A DNA stretch of 64,000 nt. It comes from Tachypleus tridentatus (Eukaryota > Arthropoda > Merostomata > Xiphosura > Limulidae). The stretch is taken from NCBI RefSeq assembly GCF_004210375.1, contig NC_134825.1, positions 41,968,348 to 42,032,347 on the forward strand, written 5' to 3'. The translations under genes and the position numbers were made by a program. Every line of letters starts with the position of its first letter. Within the stretch, counting starts at the first letter, position 1. A model generated the notes under the pieces. That model had not been told where the DNA came from. It was given only the letters and a program-made list of their open reading frames with translations, and ran no database searches. Positions 1 to 11,038 of this stretch are shown piece by piece.

Positions 1-2095
1 ACAAATTGATTAAAAAAAAGGTTTACACTGTCAGTTACACACAAGTCATATATGACTGAAAGATAACAGATGATAGTGAAACCAAGGATTACCAATGAAA
101 AACTACAACACATTTATAGTTGTCATACGATATCCCTATTAATTATCTATCAGTGCATTTGCTCTTCTATAGGCCCTCACACAGTACTGAATCACGAGGA
201 GGACTCAGCGATAAATATGTGGGCTTATAATGCTACAAATCGGGTTTGAATACTAGCGATTGGTCAAGAACAAATACTTTATTGTGTACCTTCGTACCTG
301 AAGAAACTATCTATTCATAAAAGTTATGGAGCTTAGGGCCATATTTTCAAAATATAGCAGACCAAATAAATACGACAGTTTTGTTTCTGTTCTTTCTTAG
401 GCTAAACAATCACTTTTTGCCACGATCTAATCAATAGGTGCATATTGGAGCCTTTATGAGTCTTTTGAAGGTACTCATTCTTCAAGTTAAAGATATAGAA
501 AATCGTGTTTGCATGACTGATTTGTACATAGTGGTTCGTACAAGAAAAATAGTTTTATCTTTTTGTATGAAATGAAAAAAATGTTTCAGTTTGGTATGTA
601 TGTATGTACCTGTACAGAAAGTATTTTTATTTTTATGGAAAGTATCACCCAGAATATCACGTGCTTTGGTAAGGTTCATGAAGTTTGTTATGTTCAAAAG
701 TATGTAAGAGAAGACGTAAAATTCAAATGTTCTCCAATTTCGCACAACATAAACTTTAATTCCATCCATTTCCGTTATGACTGTTGATTGAGGTAAAATA
801 AAAATAACAAATCTCCTTAATTTATCACATTTGAAAACTGTTAATACAATATAATCTGAGCTAAAAGTACATAGGAAACTACTCAATAGGGTAGAAACAG
901 GTACAAAATTATTGAATATGCTGAAGGATGTCTTGGACAACGGACCTAAGACCTGCTTGGTGTGTGTTGTGGACAACCATTATTGTGATTTTTAGCAAGT
1001 TCTATAACCTGCTTAGTTTGAGCTCAACTGCAAACATTTGGATGGCTTTTGGTACATGCAACAGCTTTAATTGCTTTCAAGTCAATTCCGTCTACTTTGC
1101 CCTGGTTAGAGAGATCTATGACTATACGTTTCTAACACAGTTTCACATTTTGCGACATCCCATTATTATTTTTTTTTGTAGAGGAAAATACGTCAGCATG
1201 GGAGGCCTAGAATTTATATGAGGTGGCTCAGACTCTCATCTATATTGCTTTGAATCTTTACGCTCAACCAGATGTGAAATGTCAATTTTCCAACTTTTGG
1301 AACGCTTACAGCTATTTTGCAACTCTGAACGAAAGGGGTTATTTTAAAGAAGGAATAAGATAAAACTGGACATTAAACAAGCAGAATAAGGACCCAGCAA
1401 CACACACTCCCCCAAAATAACCAATTTTTCTTTCCTTCTTGAATCATCCTATATATAGCATGCCTATTAATGTTTGCAACGAACGAATTACGTGTGGATA
1501 TGAAATCACTAATGGTTGTAGTTGTAAGTATGCCTGTGAAAAATATTCGTGAAAATGTACCGTACTTTCTAGTTGTAGTTGTGAATCCGATTTTACATGT
1601 ATGAACTAACATCATGCATACAACTTCTAATAATTTGTATACAAGGAATCACAATAACGTTAAATTCATTTTCTAAAGTTTTTAATCATATACGCTACTT
1701 TAGTAACATTATGTGTTATCAAATATGTCAGTAACGACACAGATTTATGTTCTTTTGAATACTGAAAATACATTATCAGCAGATCTACTTTTAAAGATTT
1801 AAGCAATGTATTACACAACAAAATGAAGCATTTTGAGAGCTCAAAAATAAACAGTCATGCTACTTTTATCATTAAATTCATTTTAATGCCAGTTACAAAA
1901 AGCAGAAACCCCTTGTCACATTATGAGCTAAATATGGAAAAATACCAAAATACGATAATGATGAAATACTACCGTACTAATACAAATTCGGTGCTTTTAT
2001 TAAGAATTTCCTGATCGATAAATGCAGTATATTGTTTTGATATTACAGTTGTGTGTCGAGCTTGACTCTACTCTTACTTTACTGTCAGTTATGTT
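1..2095. other. AT-rich flank without a recognised gene
   Basis: I see no splice-bounded exon, transposase or SINE head here. The open frames in it (for example 928-1221 plus and 1373-1615 minus) are short, have biased composition and show no motif. The stretch lies downstream of the minus-strand gene that ends at 2502. Confidence 0.5.
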
Positions 2096-2099
2096 CTAT

Positions 2100-2292
2100 A
2101 TGGCCCAGTGGTCAAGGTTCCAGACCGCGTATCTCAGATTTCCTCTGGGATATCATGGCTGGAAAAAATACATGTTAGTTTCAACCTATATGTCTAATAT
2201 GTTCTGTCAGATGAAGTTCATGTAATAATATTTAGTTTTTCTGTAAGATGGCTTTTCTGAAACCATTCACTGTACAAATAAATAAATAAATA
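2100..2292 (+). repeat. Possible retroposed fragment with A-rich tail
   Basis: The segment begins with a tRNA-like head (cccagtggtcaaggt) and ends in an (aaat)n tail near 2274-2292, the general layout of a SINE. It does not match the three SINE families seen elsewhere in the window, and I see no clear target-site duplication. The call rests on layout only. Confidence 0.2.
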
Positions 2293-2501
2293 CCACAGCT
2301 AAGTTCTGGACATTTGTTGCAAATCTAAATTTAAAATAATTATAATATAACTTAAGTTACACATATACGCAAACACCTTATAATTATGCATAAAAGACAT
2401 AAATTGTAGGACTCCAGGGTCAATATTCTTACTTAAAAATGGACTTATAAAATCATAGTACATTTATAAAAACTATAGTGACAGTCCATGCGATGTGGAG
2501 T

Positions 2502-5500
2502 CTACCTTCCTTTATTGGGAGATTCTGTCTTCTGCAGTGCCTTCCTGTGTTCAAAAAACAGAAATGACATATTTATACTCTTGTTATAGTGGATTATAAA
2601 AAACGAAACTTACTTACTAATACATAATAAAGTTGTTATTTATAAAGCCAGTTGGTAAAGAACTAAAATCCCATAATGTTATGTTGTGACTATATTTTAA
2701 CATCTTTGTCTACTCAGTAAGTATTGTATTCAGTAAGGTATATCGTGAAATTATTGTAAAGCTTCATAATATCCTACGACTATTCTTCCTTTTCTTAAAT
2801 CTTCAATACAATTACTCTTTGATTTTCAATAATTAGGAACATAAGTTAAAGAGTAAAGTCTGCGTGCCAATGTGTCATTTACAGGATGGGACAAGAGTTA
2901 CTGTCCAGATGTTACACCTGGTGTTATACGATTGTTACCAAATAATATATTACGATCAAAAAATTAAAGTAATTTAATTACTGTTTGTTTCAAAGTAATA
3001 TATGAGAAATTGTTCTTGTTGTTTTTCGGAAAGCTAGTTAATGATCTACGTGCACTCTGCCCACCACCAGGAATCGAAACCTAGATTTTAGTATTGTAAG
3101 TTCGAAAATTTATTGCTGACTAACTAGAGTGCGGTTATAAATTAAACCATGATCTAAACAAAAAACAGTCACTTTTGCTTCGGCTTGTAGTTATTAAAGG
3201 AAGCTACTCCTCTAACTCTCAATATTCAGTTCTTTAAAATAGCGTTAATGACAACTGAATAATTCTGAAGTCAAAAAATAAGTTCACATTAAACTTACGT
3301 AAGACCCTTTGGAAACATGAGCAGTTATTTTATAAGCTTAAAAGTATATTGAAAATACACGAGATTTCAAACAATACTACGATTTTTACATCTTGTATTA
3401 AAATAACCTCTAACTTCCAGCAATCACGATTTATTTTACCTGAAGACTGATACTAGATTATCAAAAACATGTCGAAGCGATGTACACTCCAAACAATATT
3501 GTCTTTCATATTTCATTTTTGTCTTTCCTTTTCTCACGCTGGATGGTTGTCCAGAATCGTTCGGCAGTCCAATCAGTTTAAGAAAATATTCAGTGTCATC
3601 TGAGACCAAAATCTTTTCAACAAGATCTAGAAAACTCCAATCTGTATTGTTGTATTTGATGTCACGGCCAATTCTAGCATGACCAGTGGTATGAGACGCT
3701 TCTGCTCTGTATCTTGGTGTAAAATGAGAGTACTCACGCCCATGTCCTACACCTACATATTGATATTTAGGTGGGTACCTTCCAACTGGAGGGTAAGGAA
3801 GTGGTGGAACTGGAAGTGGAGACACTGGAGAATTAAAGAGCCAGTTGATAAGAGAAGCACCAATTAGAAGTACCAGTAGAAATGATATTGACAGTCCGCC
3901 AAATATTCTTGGTTGCTTACTTTCAGCTGTAAGTAAATAATGAGATAAAAAAGCTACAAAAACCAAATTATTGCATATTATAATTCAAAGTCTCTAAAAA
4001 GATCATAAGTTTCACAACCTATTTGAAATGTGCACAATAATGAAAACTTCGCTCAAAAAACACATTTTACTAAGATATAGCTTAATAACAAATCTATTGT
4101 TATACTTTATTATTTGTTACTCTCATTTTTAATTTCCAAAACACGAAACAGTTATGAATTAATTATAAGATTTTGACTATGATTTCATAGACTTGATTTT
4201 TCACGAAGAGAAAAAGTCAATAAGGATAGCCTTACGGTAGAGCTCTATATTTCTGGATTGATAAGCCTGTTTCAAATCCGTGAGTTATCACAAAATACTC
4301 TATGCGAATACATTATAAGAATGGCGATCAATTTTTAAAGTTTGGATTTTGCTTTCTCTATTGTCAATTGCTCAAAAGTAGAGACGGTAATAGAATAGTG
4401 TGTGCGTGTGTTCTTTTAGTAGCAAAGCCACATTAGGCTATCTGCTGAGTCCACCGAGGGGAATCTAATCCCTGATTTTAGCGTTGTAAATCCGAAGACT
4501 TACCGCTGCACCAGTGGGGGACAGGAAGAATAGTTTGCTAAGCCTTTCCTCAAAACTGTCATGCCCACCTTGCAGCTGCTGCTCTTTTCACTTTTGTTTG
4601 TTTGAGTACAAATGTATTGTTACAAATAAATATGGCCCGGCATGGCCAGGTGGGTTAAGGCGTGCGACTCGTAATCTGAGGGTCGCGGGTTCGAATCCTC
4701 CTCGCGTCAAACATGTTCGCCCTTTCAGCCGTGGGGGCATTATAATGTGATGGTCAATCCCACTATTCGTTGGTAAAAGAGTAACCCAAAAGTTGGCGGT
4801 GGGTGGTGATGACTAGCTGCCTTCCCTCTAGTCTTACACTGTTAAATTAGGGACGGCTAGCGCATTTAGTCCTCGTGTAGCTTTGCGCGAAATTCAAAAC
4901 AAACAAACAAAGAAATATAAACATATATCAAATAAAACGTGAATTATAAATAATGCCCTTGTAACACAATTTATATTGAAATATCAATTATTTTCCCTTC
5001 TTCGACGTTTTATGTTAGCTGTATTTTTATTTAATTATGTAATCCATGTAAAAACAAACATCACTTTTTAAATGTTTAGAATTCATTTTACGAGCTTGAA
5101 ACCAGTATGAAGTTGGACTTTGCTAATAACTATAATATTAGAAAAAATCCACAAGTAATTAAATACATAGGTATTTACTAAGGATAAATCTTATTTACCA
5201 TGCTTAAAGTATATCAGGAAAATTTTATGGACGATCTGGTGTCTGGTACTGGTTGTCATTATTTCAAAACTTTAGAAGCATATGTTAAAATAAAGGTAGA
5301 ATAGGTTTTGTTTATTTGTGGTTAAGCATCAAAGATGGTCAATGAGCTATCTGTATTGTGCCAACCATAGATCAAAACTCAGTTTTTAGTAGTATGAGTC
5401 TACAAATTTTTTATTCTGCCATTTTCCAATAATAAAGGTTATGCAACATGATTGTACTACTAATGATGTAGTAGTCGTATAATTAGATCTTCTATGATGA

Positions 5501-8500
5501 AACCAGTACTTTGTTTTCGAAGTAAAGCATAGGAGACGTGTAACATAATATACTAAACACACTATACCTGCTATATCTAGTGTCAACAAAGGCTTTCACT
5601 CAGTACCAGCCGTAGGGCTCTTTAGGCCAGCTGGGATACAATAAAGGAAGTGATTTGTTTCTTAAATTTCGCATAAAGCTGTTCCTATTTTTGAAGTTAC
5701 AGGCTAGAGGGAAAGCAGTTATTCAACAGCGTTTGCCACCAACTTTGGGCAACTCTTGTCAGATAGAATAGCGGGATTTGACTGCCACTGTTATAGCACC
5801 TTTAAGGACCAAATGAGCGGAACTCGATTTATTAATTTTTTAAGATTTTTTATGGTAACTAAGCATGAACCACGGAACCACGGTCCGGCATGTATTAGTT
5901 TAGGTACTATTTATGTTAACAAATCGCTTGACAACAGCAGTTATGGTATGAACCGGATTACGTTGGTAAAGTATAATTTCTTTTTCATTACTCGTTAATA
6001 ATGCTATCAGAATTAGGGTAAGGATGGCGAATGTTTACAGCTGTGTGCAGTAAAATAGACATCAAGAATGACAATTCTCGTCTTTGTGTATCTTATAGTA
6101 AAGCCATATCGGGCTATCTGCTATGTCTACCGAGGAGAATTGTAAATTCACAGACTTACCGCTGTCTCAGTTGGGGCCGACAGTACTCTAATAAGTTGCA
6201 AATTTCAGAAATTGTTACTTCTACATGCTGTGATATATAGGTAGTTAATAAGACTGGTAACGGTGGTGTATTTTGTTAATAAAATTAGAAAATTAAACGA
6301 GGATTGAAGTGATGGTTACGTGCTCTAAAATGGTTGTCAAGATTTAGTTAAGAATTACATACTATTAAATGTTTGTCAAGATTGAGTTAGGGGTTACTTA
6401 CTATTAAATGGTTATCAAGATTGAGTTAAGGATTGCATACACATAAATACTTGAGGACGAGAACCTACTCGAAATAAAAATGTATCTTCAGTTTAAGAAA
6501 GATGAACTAGGAAGGTCGAAACGTTGTTCTCTCCTTATCAGTAAAAGTGTTAATACCCACACCAGGAATTCTGAGATACACATAAACAGTTGTCTTGAGG
6601 TGATAGTTACATACAGTTAGTTGTCAGGACTAAAATAATAGTTGCAGATTAATTAGGTATGTATTAGGATTAAGATGATGTATGCATAATGTTACATAGT
6701 AGTTAGGATTAGGATGATGGTTACGTAATGTTACATAGTGGTTAGGAATAGGATGATAATTACGTAATGTTACATAGTAGTTAGGAATAGGATGATAATT
6801 ACGTAATGTTACATAGTAGTTATGATTACCACTACGATGATGGTTGCATTCGTTTGATGAATTATTGAGATTCTCATGATGGTGAAATACGTTCAACCTT
6901 CGAACTAGTACATTTGTTTTCATGTCGATCACTAACGAAGAAGTCCACGTTATACCATGTAGAGTACTTTTATCGTTTTGCCTGTTACAGCATTTAGTGC
7001 AAAAAACATGCCTACCAGCCTCCTACAAAGCACTAACTGTCGCATACTGTTAAACAGTTGCAAAAATTAACATTAAAGTTAAATGCTGAAACTTATTTTC
7101 TACTAAGTATGGGTCAAGAATTATAAGATTGTCGCCTATCGCCTCCGAGGTATGAAGTTTCCTAAATGTTTAATATTTACTAATAAGTAATGGCGAAACG
7201 CTTTCCACAGTAAAATAATTGTAATAATAAACAGAAAAACAATATTTCGGACAACAGCCTTTCGTCGGGTATCTCATGTAACATAAGTAATTTCGAATAT
7301 TTTGAAATTGAGTTAAATGGTAGTTTAGAAGTTAATTAAATGTCAATATGTCTCCAATTTATGATACCTGTAAACAAGATTGAAGTACACTTCTTGTTTT
7401 TTTCTAATACAAATGTATTTTAATATGCAAACAATAATACAATTTATAATAACGGTTATTATAAATCATGATCTATATACCAAAGTTCAGTAAAGAATAC
7501 TGAGTCTTTTATCTGGTCTGGGACTTCCTTGTTTGGCCCGGCATGGCCAAATAAGTTAAGGCGTTCGACTCGTACTCTGAGGGTTGCGGGTTCGAATCCC
7601 CGTCACACCAAACATGCTCGCCCTTTCAGCCATGGGGGCGTTATAATGTGACAGTCAATCCCACTATTTGTTGGTAAAAGAGTAGCCCAAGAGTTGGCGG
7701 TAGGTGGTGATGACTAGCTGCCTTACCTCTAGTCTTACACTGCAAAATTAGGGACGGCTAGCGCAGATAGCGCTCGTGTAGCTTTGCGCGAAATTAACAA
7801 AAAACAAAAAAACTTTCTTGTTATCTTGTTCACGATGAACGTGTTAATTTCGAGTGGTCTTGATAGAATTCACTTAACAGGAAATTAGCTAACTCTGTAT
7901 TCTTCCTCTTTTTTTCAGCCAAACGTCGAGTTACTTTACCTGAAATAAAACCTGTTAACCTGAAGATGACCCAGGAAGGTTGAAACGTTGTTCTCTGTTT
8001 TATTAGTAAAAGTGTTAATACCCATACCAGTCGTTCTGGATACATTTATTCCACCGCTGAAGTTGTGTAATGACTTCGTAAAAATACTAATATAGACTGT
8101 CTCTTGGCGAGTCGCGTTGGTTACATTTGTAGGTGTGAGGAGAGTTTCCCGTAACTTCAGCTTAGGCAACAATATAGACAGTACACTAGTGTTTACGTAC
8201 ACACACATATTGTTGAATCTTACACTCAAGAATATTCTATAATTTTAGTGAATAGGGTAAAATAATTATGGAGAATGGAGAGAAAGTACAAAGTTGTCAC
8301 CCGTTGTTACAGCGGTAGGTCTACGGATCTACAACGCTAAAATCTGGGGTTCGATCCCCTCAGTGGACTCAGCAATAGTCTGATGTGCTTTGCTATAAGA
8401 AAACGCACACACACTAAAAAGTTATGATAAACACTTTAAAATACATATATGGTAAAGAAGCTAGGATCAACTTAACACAATAAAATTTAAACTATTAATT

Positions 8501-8967
8501 AATGCAAGTGTTAGTAGAAAAAACCTAAACACACGCACAATATCATTTCTTTCTGTATATTACAATTAATAATAAGTTTGGAAGTTTAGCTCAATTTAAA
8601 TATAAAAACCCTGTTATTAAAAAGTTATGATAAACACTTTAAAATACATATATGGTAAAGAAGCTAGGATCAACTTAACACAATAAAATTTAAACTATTA
8701 ATTAATGCAAGTGTTAGTAGAAAAAACCTAAACACACGCACAATATCATTTCTTTCTGTATATTACAATTAATAATAAGTTTGGAAGTTTAGCTCAATTT
8801 AAATATAAAAACCCTGTTATTAACTTACCATCATACAAGTTGTTTTCAGTTTTATAATCCTTTATTTGCCGAGCTTCTATGGAAGAGCCGTCCAATTCAG
8901 ATTCTTCACTTGGAGATATTCCATGGAGAACTATAAACGTCAGTGCAAGTACTATCAGACATCTCAT
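2502..8967 (-). CDS. Three-exon gene for an unrecognised single-pass secretory/membrane protein (222 aa)
   Basis: Coding exons on the minus strand are 8967-8829, 3926-3440 and 2544-2502. Each boundary is GT/AG (donors GTAAGT and GTAAAA; acceptors ttacttacAG and tttgaacacAG), and the phases agree (1, then 2), giving 669 nt. Residues 1-16 form a signal peptide (MRCLIVLALTFIVLHG). An acidic segment follows, then a hydrophobic membrane-type helix at about 54-77, a proline-rich linker at 80-99 and a Tyr/His/Arg-rich stretch at 97-138. N139 is in a glycosylation sequon, there is a predicted amphipathic region at 142-168, and C191-x-x-C194 precedes a basic tail. I do not recognise the family. The long first intron (about 4.9 kb) holds SINEs and a minisatellite. 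Exon 2 can also be read straight through its donor to a TAA at 3438-3436, giving 209 aa. I prefer the spliced end because exon 3 continues the helix in phase with a good acceptor. Function unknown. Confidence 0.62.
3040..3133 (-). repeat. SINE-C, degenerate copy
   Basis: Matches the SINE-C body: a promoter-box remnant (ggaatcgaaacc on the plus strand) and the ...ttgtaagttcg... arm. It is heavily mutated and lies in intron 2 of the 222-aa protein gene. Confidence 0.45.
4399..4520 (-). repeat. SINE-B copy
   Basis: Read on the minus strand this is a tRNA-like head: an A-box region with (g)cagcggtaagtc, then a B-box-like GGATTAGATTCCC region, then a short body ending in an ACACAC-rich tail. It is one of about 15 copies or fragments of this family here and lies in intron 1 of the 222-aa protein gene. 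Confidence 0.65.
4634..4912 (+). repeat. SINE-A, near full-length (reference description)
   Basis: About 280 bp. The head (ggcccggcatggccaggtgg) has a Pol III A box and a B box (ggttcgaatcc). It resembles tRNA-Lys, with an anticodon-loop sequence CTCGTAA in place of CTCTTAA. The conserved body runs from catg-tcgccctttcagcc through gcgttataatgtga, ggtggtgatgactagctgcc and gacggctagcgca to tttgcgcgaaattc, and ends in an (aaac)n tail. The tail suggests mobilisation by a LINE partner. This is the dominant repeat of the window; the family comparison is from memory. It lies in intron 1 of the 222-aa protein gene. Confidence 0.85.
5308..5410 (-). repeat. SINE-C, degenerate copy
   Basis: Keeps the tail-side motif (gtggttaagcatcaaag) and the gctatctgt and cagtttttag landmarks of SINE-C. 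Many substitutions indicate age. Confidence 0.4.
5655..5830 (-). repeat. SINE-A, degenerate copy
   Basis: Traces of the SINE-A body are visible in order: aatttcgcataaagct, gaggctagagggaaagcag, caccaactttgggcaactc and agaatagcgggattt. The head is not recognisable. Lies in intron 1 of the 222-aa protein gene. Confidence 0.5.
6083..6178 (-). repeat. SINE-B fragment
   Basis: Contains tatagtaaagccatatcggg, gtctaccgaggagaatt and cagacttaccgctg, the SINE-B body and A-box side, but the B-box part is partly deleted. Confidence 0.5.
6300..6830. repeat. 39-bp minisatellite, two blocks
   Basis: The best block (about 6652-6820) has four units with exact 39-bp spacing: gttacatagt recurs at 6691, 6730, 6769 and 6808. 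An older block at about 6312-6440 has the same 39-bp spacing (tcaag at 6337, 6376 and 6415) and related sequence. Because 39 is divisible by 3, the array yields a spurious minus-strand reading frame with a repeated NYYVTLRN-type motif. Intron 1 of the 222-aa protein gene. Confidence 0.7.
6501..6582 (+). repeat. Dispersed repeat fragment, copy 1
   Basis: About 80 bp containing aaggtcgaaacgttgttctc and agtaaaagtgttaataccca, matching 7961-8045. It sits between the two 39-bp minisatellite blocks. The parent element is not present in the window. Confidence 0.55.
7535..7810 (+). repeat. SINE-A, near full-length
   Basis: Complete from the head (ggcccggcatggcc) through the B box (ggttcgaatcccc) to the aaattaacaaaaaac tail. 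Few differences from the reference copy at 4634. Intron 1 of the 222-aa protein gene. Confidence 0.8.
7961..8045 (+). repeat. Dispersed repeat fragment, copy 2
   Basis: Shares gaaacgttgttctct and tagtaaaagtgttaatac with 6501-6582. It begins cctgaagatgaccc. It may be the terminal part of a retroelement; I cannot assign the family from this length. Confidence 0.5.
8298..8415 (+). repeat. SINE-B copy
   Basis: tRNA-like head with agcggtaggtctacgga and a clear B box (ggttcgatcccc), then the tgtgctttgctataagaaa body and an acacac tail. It abuts the 203-bp tandem duplication that starts at about 8417. Confidence 0.75.
8417..8822. repeat. Perfect 203-bp tandem duplication beside a splice donor
   Basis: Two adjoining copies (about 8417-8619 and 8620-8822) with a period of 203 bp. 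I see no difference between them. The second copy ends within the first bases of intron 1 of the 222-aa protein gene; the donor GT is at 8828-8827. Identity means either a very recent duplication or an assembly error. Confidence 0.85.
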
Positions 8968-9026
8968 ATTCAACTAATGTACATTATGTATACTCATCAA
9001 CTCGTCAAGTTTTGCTGCTATCAGCG

Positions 9027-9032
9027 TTTATA
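9027..9032 (-). promoter_or_regulatory. TATA box of the 222-aa protein gene
   Basis: TATAAA on the minus strand lies 60 bases upstream of the ATG at 8967. Initiation 25-30 bases downstream would leave a 5' leader of about 30-35 bases. Placement supports 8967 as the true start. Confidence 0.5.
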
Positions 9033-9039
9033 AGCACTT

Positions 9040-10040
9040 GATTTTTTCAAACTAACCAACAATATTTTTCCTCAACAAAGCTCCTACGATGAGTGAAAGA
9101 AGTTTTTATAATTCAATACAACAACGGGCAACCATCAGGTCGTGTGTAATATGTTGAAATCGTACTTAACCGAGTTCGACCAAATCCGGAAGAAAGTACA
9201 CCTGGAATTTTGGCCTGCGGCAAGTAAACTTGATTGCCAAGATGGCCTGAGTGACAAAAGTTGCGAGTTCAACGTCTTTCATAAAATACAGCGCACAAAC
9301 ATCCTGAGAAGTCTTCGTTTGTGTTATTTAGTATTCTCTGGACAGACTAGTTTTTCTCATGCAATAACATGCAACGCTGTAAAATACTTCATTTTACTAT
9401 CTGCCAGTTCAACATAACAGAAACTGCACAGCTTGTTTTTTAATTCCTGCTGACCCATGTTTTCTGGTGATATTTAAAACGCACTCTTAAATCTGAATGT
9501 CATCTATTCATTAGTTATTTATTGGCACATAACTTTTGTTGGAACTTAATTATTCAAGGTATGTGATAAAAGATATACGCTTTTAGATTATGTGTTGAAG
9601 GGTGTATTTTTGTATGTTGTATTATAATTCTTTTTGTGTATGTAGATTTTAAGGTCATTAGCGGCTGTGCATCCTGTTATAAAATAAAATGTTAAATTTG
9701 CCCGATTCATTGTTTACTTTGTAAATCTTAGTCTTTATTTACGAAGCGTAACAATTTCCCGGTCATAGCCCCTTGACATAATAATGTTGTCGCGGAAGGC
9801 GGTATTAAATAAACCATGTTCTATTAATTCTTTTAACTACCCGCATGAAAAAAGATAGTCCTTTATAACAACAGAATCAATGCAAACTTTACGACTCTTG
9901 CCTGAGTTTTGATAGGCTTAAATATATGATTTACAAATAAGGAATTTAGCAAGTAAATGTAAGCACTGTCTTAAAAGAAAAACAAACTTTTTGGTGCTGG
10001 TATTATTTAATAATTATATTACAGCACATTAGAATAAACG
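9040..10040. other. Upstream intergenic DNA, no gene seen
   Basis: Holds the upstream region of the 222-aa protein gene. The plus-strand frame at 9142-9417 shows no motif or splice logic and I do not call it a gene. The 9120-9320 part is less AT-rich than its surroundings and could be promoter-proximal regulatory DNA. Confidence 0.35.
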
Positions 10041-10041
10041 T

Positions 10042-10157
10042 TTCCTTTTAAGACAGCGGAAAGTCTGCGGATTTACAATATTAAAATCAGGGGTGTCAGT
10101 TCCCCTCAATGAATACAGCAGATAGTCAAATGTGGTTTTTCTATAACAAAACACACT
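10042..10157 (+). repeat. SINE-B, diverged copy
   Basis: Keeps agacagcggaaagtctgcgg, the aaaatcaggggt side of the B box and the tgtggtttttctataacaaa body with an acac tail. Confidence 0.6.
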
Positions 10158-11038
10158 AGAGCGAACGTGCATATAAATAAAATTAAAAGTTAGAAATCAT
10201 TAACTGCTATTAAGAATTAATATAATTCTTCCTCAAATTATTTGTAATTTAATATAAATAGCTTAAGGACTTATATCTAATAAAAAACACAAAAGTCAAA
10301 ATAGGAAACATTTATTAAACCTTTTGGAATCCTCACAGTTCCATCATAAGTAATCTGTAAGTACAAAACAAACAATATTTGTAATTACAAGAGAAATACA
10401 TTCATAAAAGTGAACAATTTGATGTTACATATACAGCAAAACAATTGAGATTATTAAAATATGCTTGTATCTAGTGAAAACTGTATTACTTATGGACAGA
10501 AGAAACGTTTATATATATATAATGTTCCTTCAATAAGAAGTTCAATATCATGCTTGGACGTTGAGAGAATTTTAAAGTTATAGAGATCGGATGTTCTGTT
10601 TGTGTTGATAGATAGCAGAGTTGGGAGGGTTTGTGACCTGTCATCCAGTTTTTACAGATAAGCACATGTGTTCTTATGCTCGCACTATAATGTGTTTTTT
10701 TGGCTTCACCAGTAAAGGAGGTCTTACAGTCTCCGCACGTATATAAAGCAGATGACAAGTAAACAATGGACAGACAGCAAACGGGGGGGGGGGGAGTTTG
10801 AAATTCGATACCATGATTACTTTCAGGTCAATTTAGGGATAGCTTGTGTTAAGTATTTTTTTAACCGTTTCGTGATAAGGAATCTTTGTCTCCCAAGGTA
10901 TGGAAAACAAGTGTACAAAGGAAGTTTGGGTACAGTAGGTATCTTAAGTTTGTTTGACATACAATATATACTCTTTAAAACAAGAAAGGCAAAAAGGGAT
11001 ATTTTTTTATTTTAAAGAGAAATATATGTAATAACGTT

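Noticed and set aside
4634-4706. Functional tRNA genes at SINE heads
   Set aside because: The heads continue directly into the conserved SINE body, the acceptor stems do not pair and many dispersed copies exist.
6630-6932. 100-codon minus-strand frame with NYYVTLRN repeats
   Set aside because: Produced by the 39-bp minisatellite inside an intron; no start context or splice support.
7961-8045. Hammerhead ribozyme (ctgaaga ... gaaac) as known from Penelope-like element ends
   Set aside because: The core-like pieces are present, but stem II is only four pairs with a wobble and an extra base, and no correctly placed cleavage triplet opens stem I. The other copy at 6501 lacks the first core.
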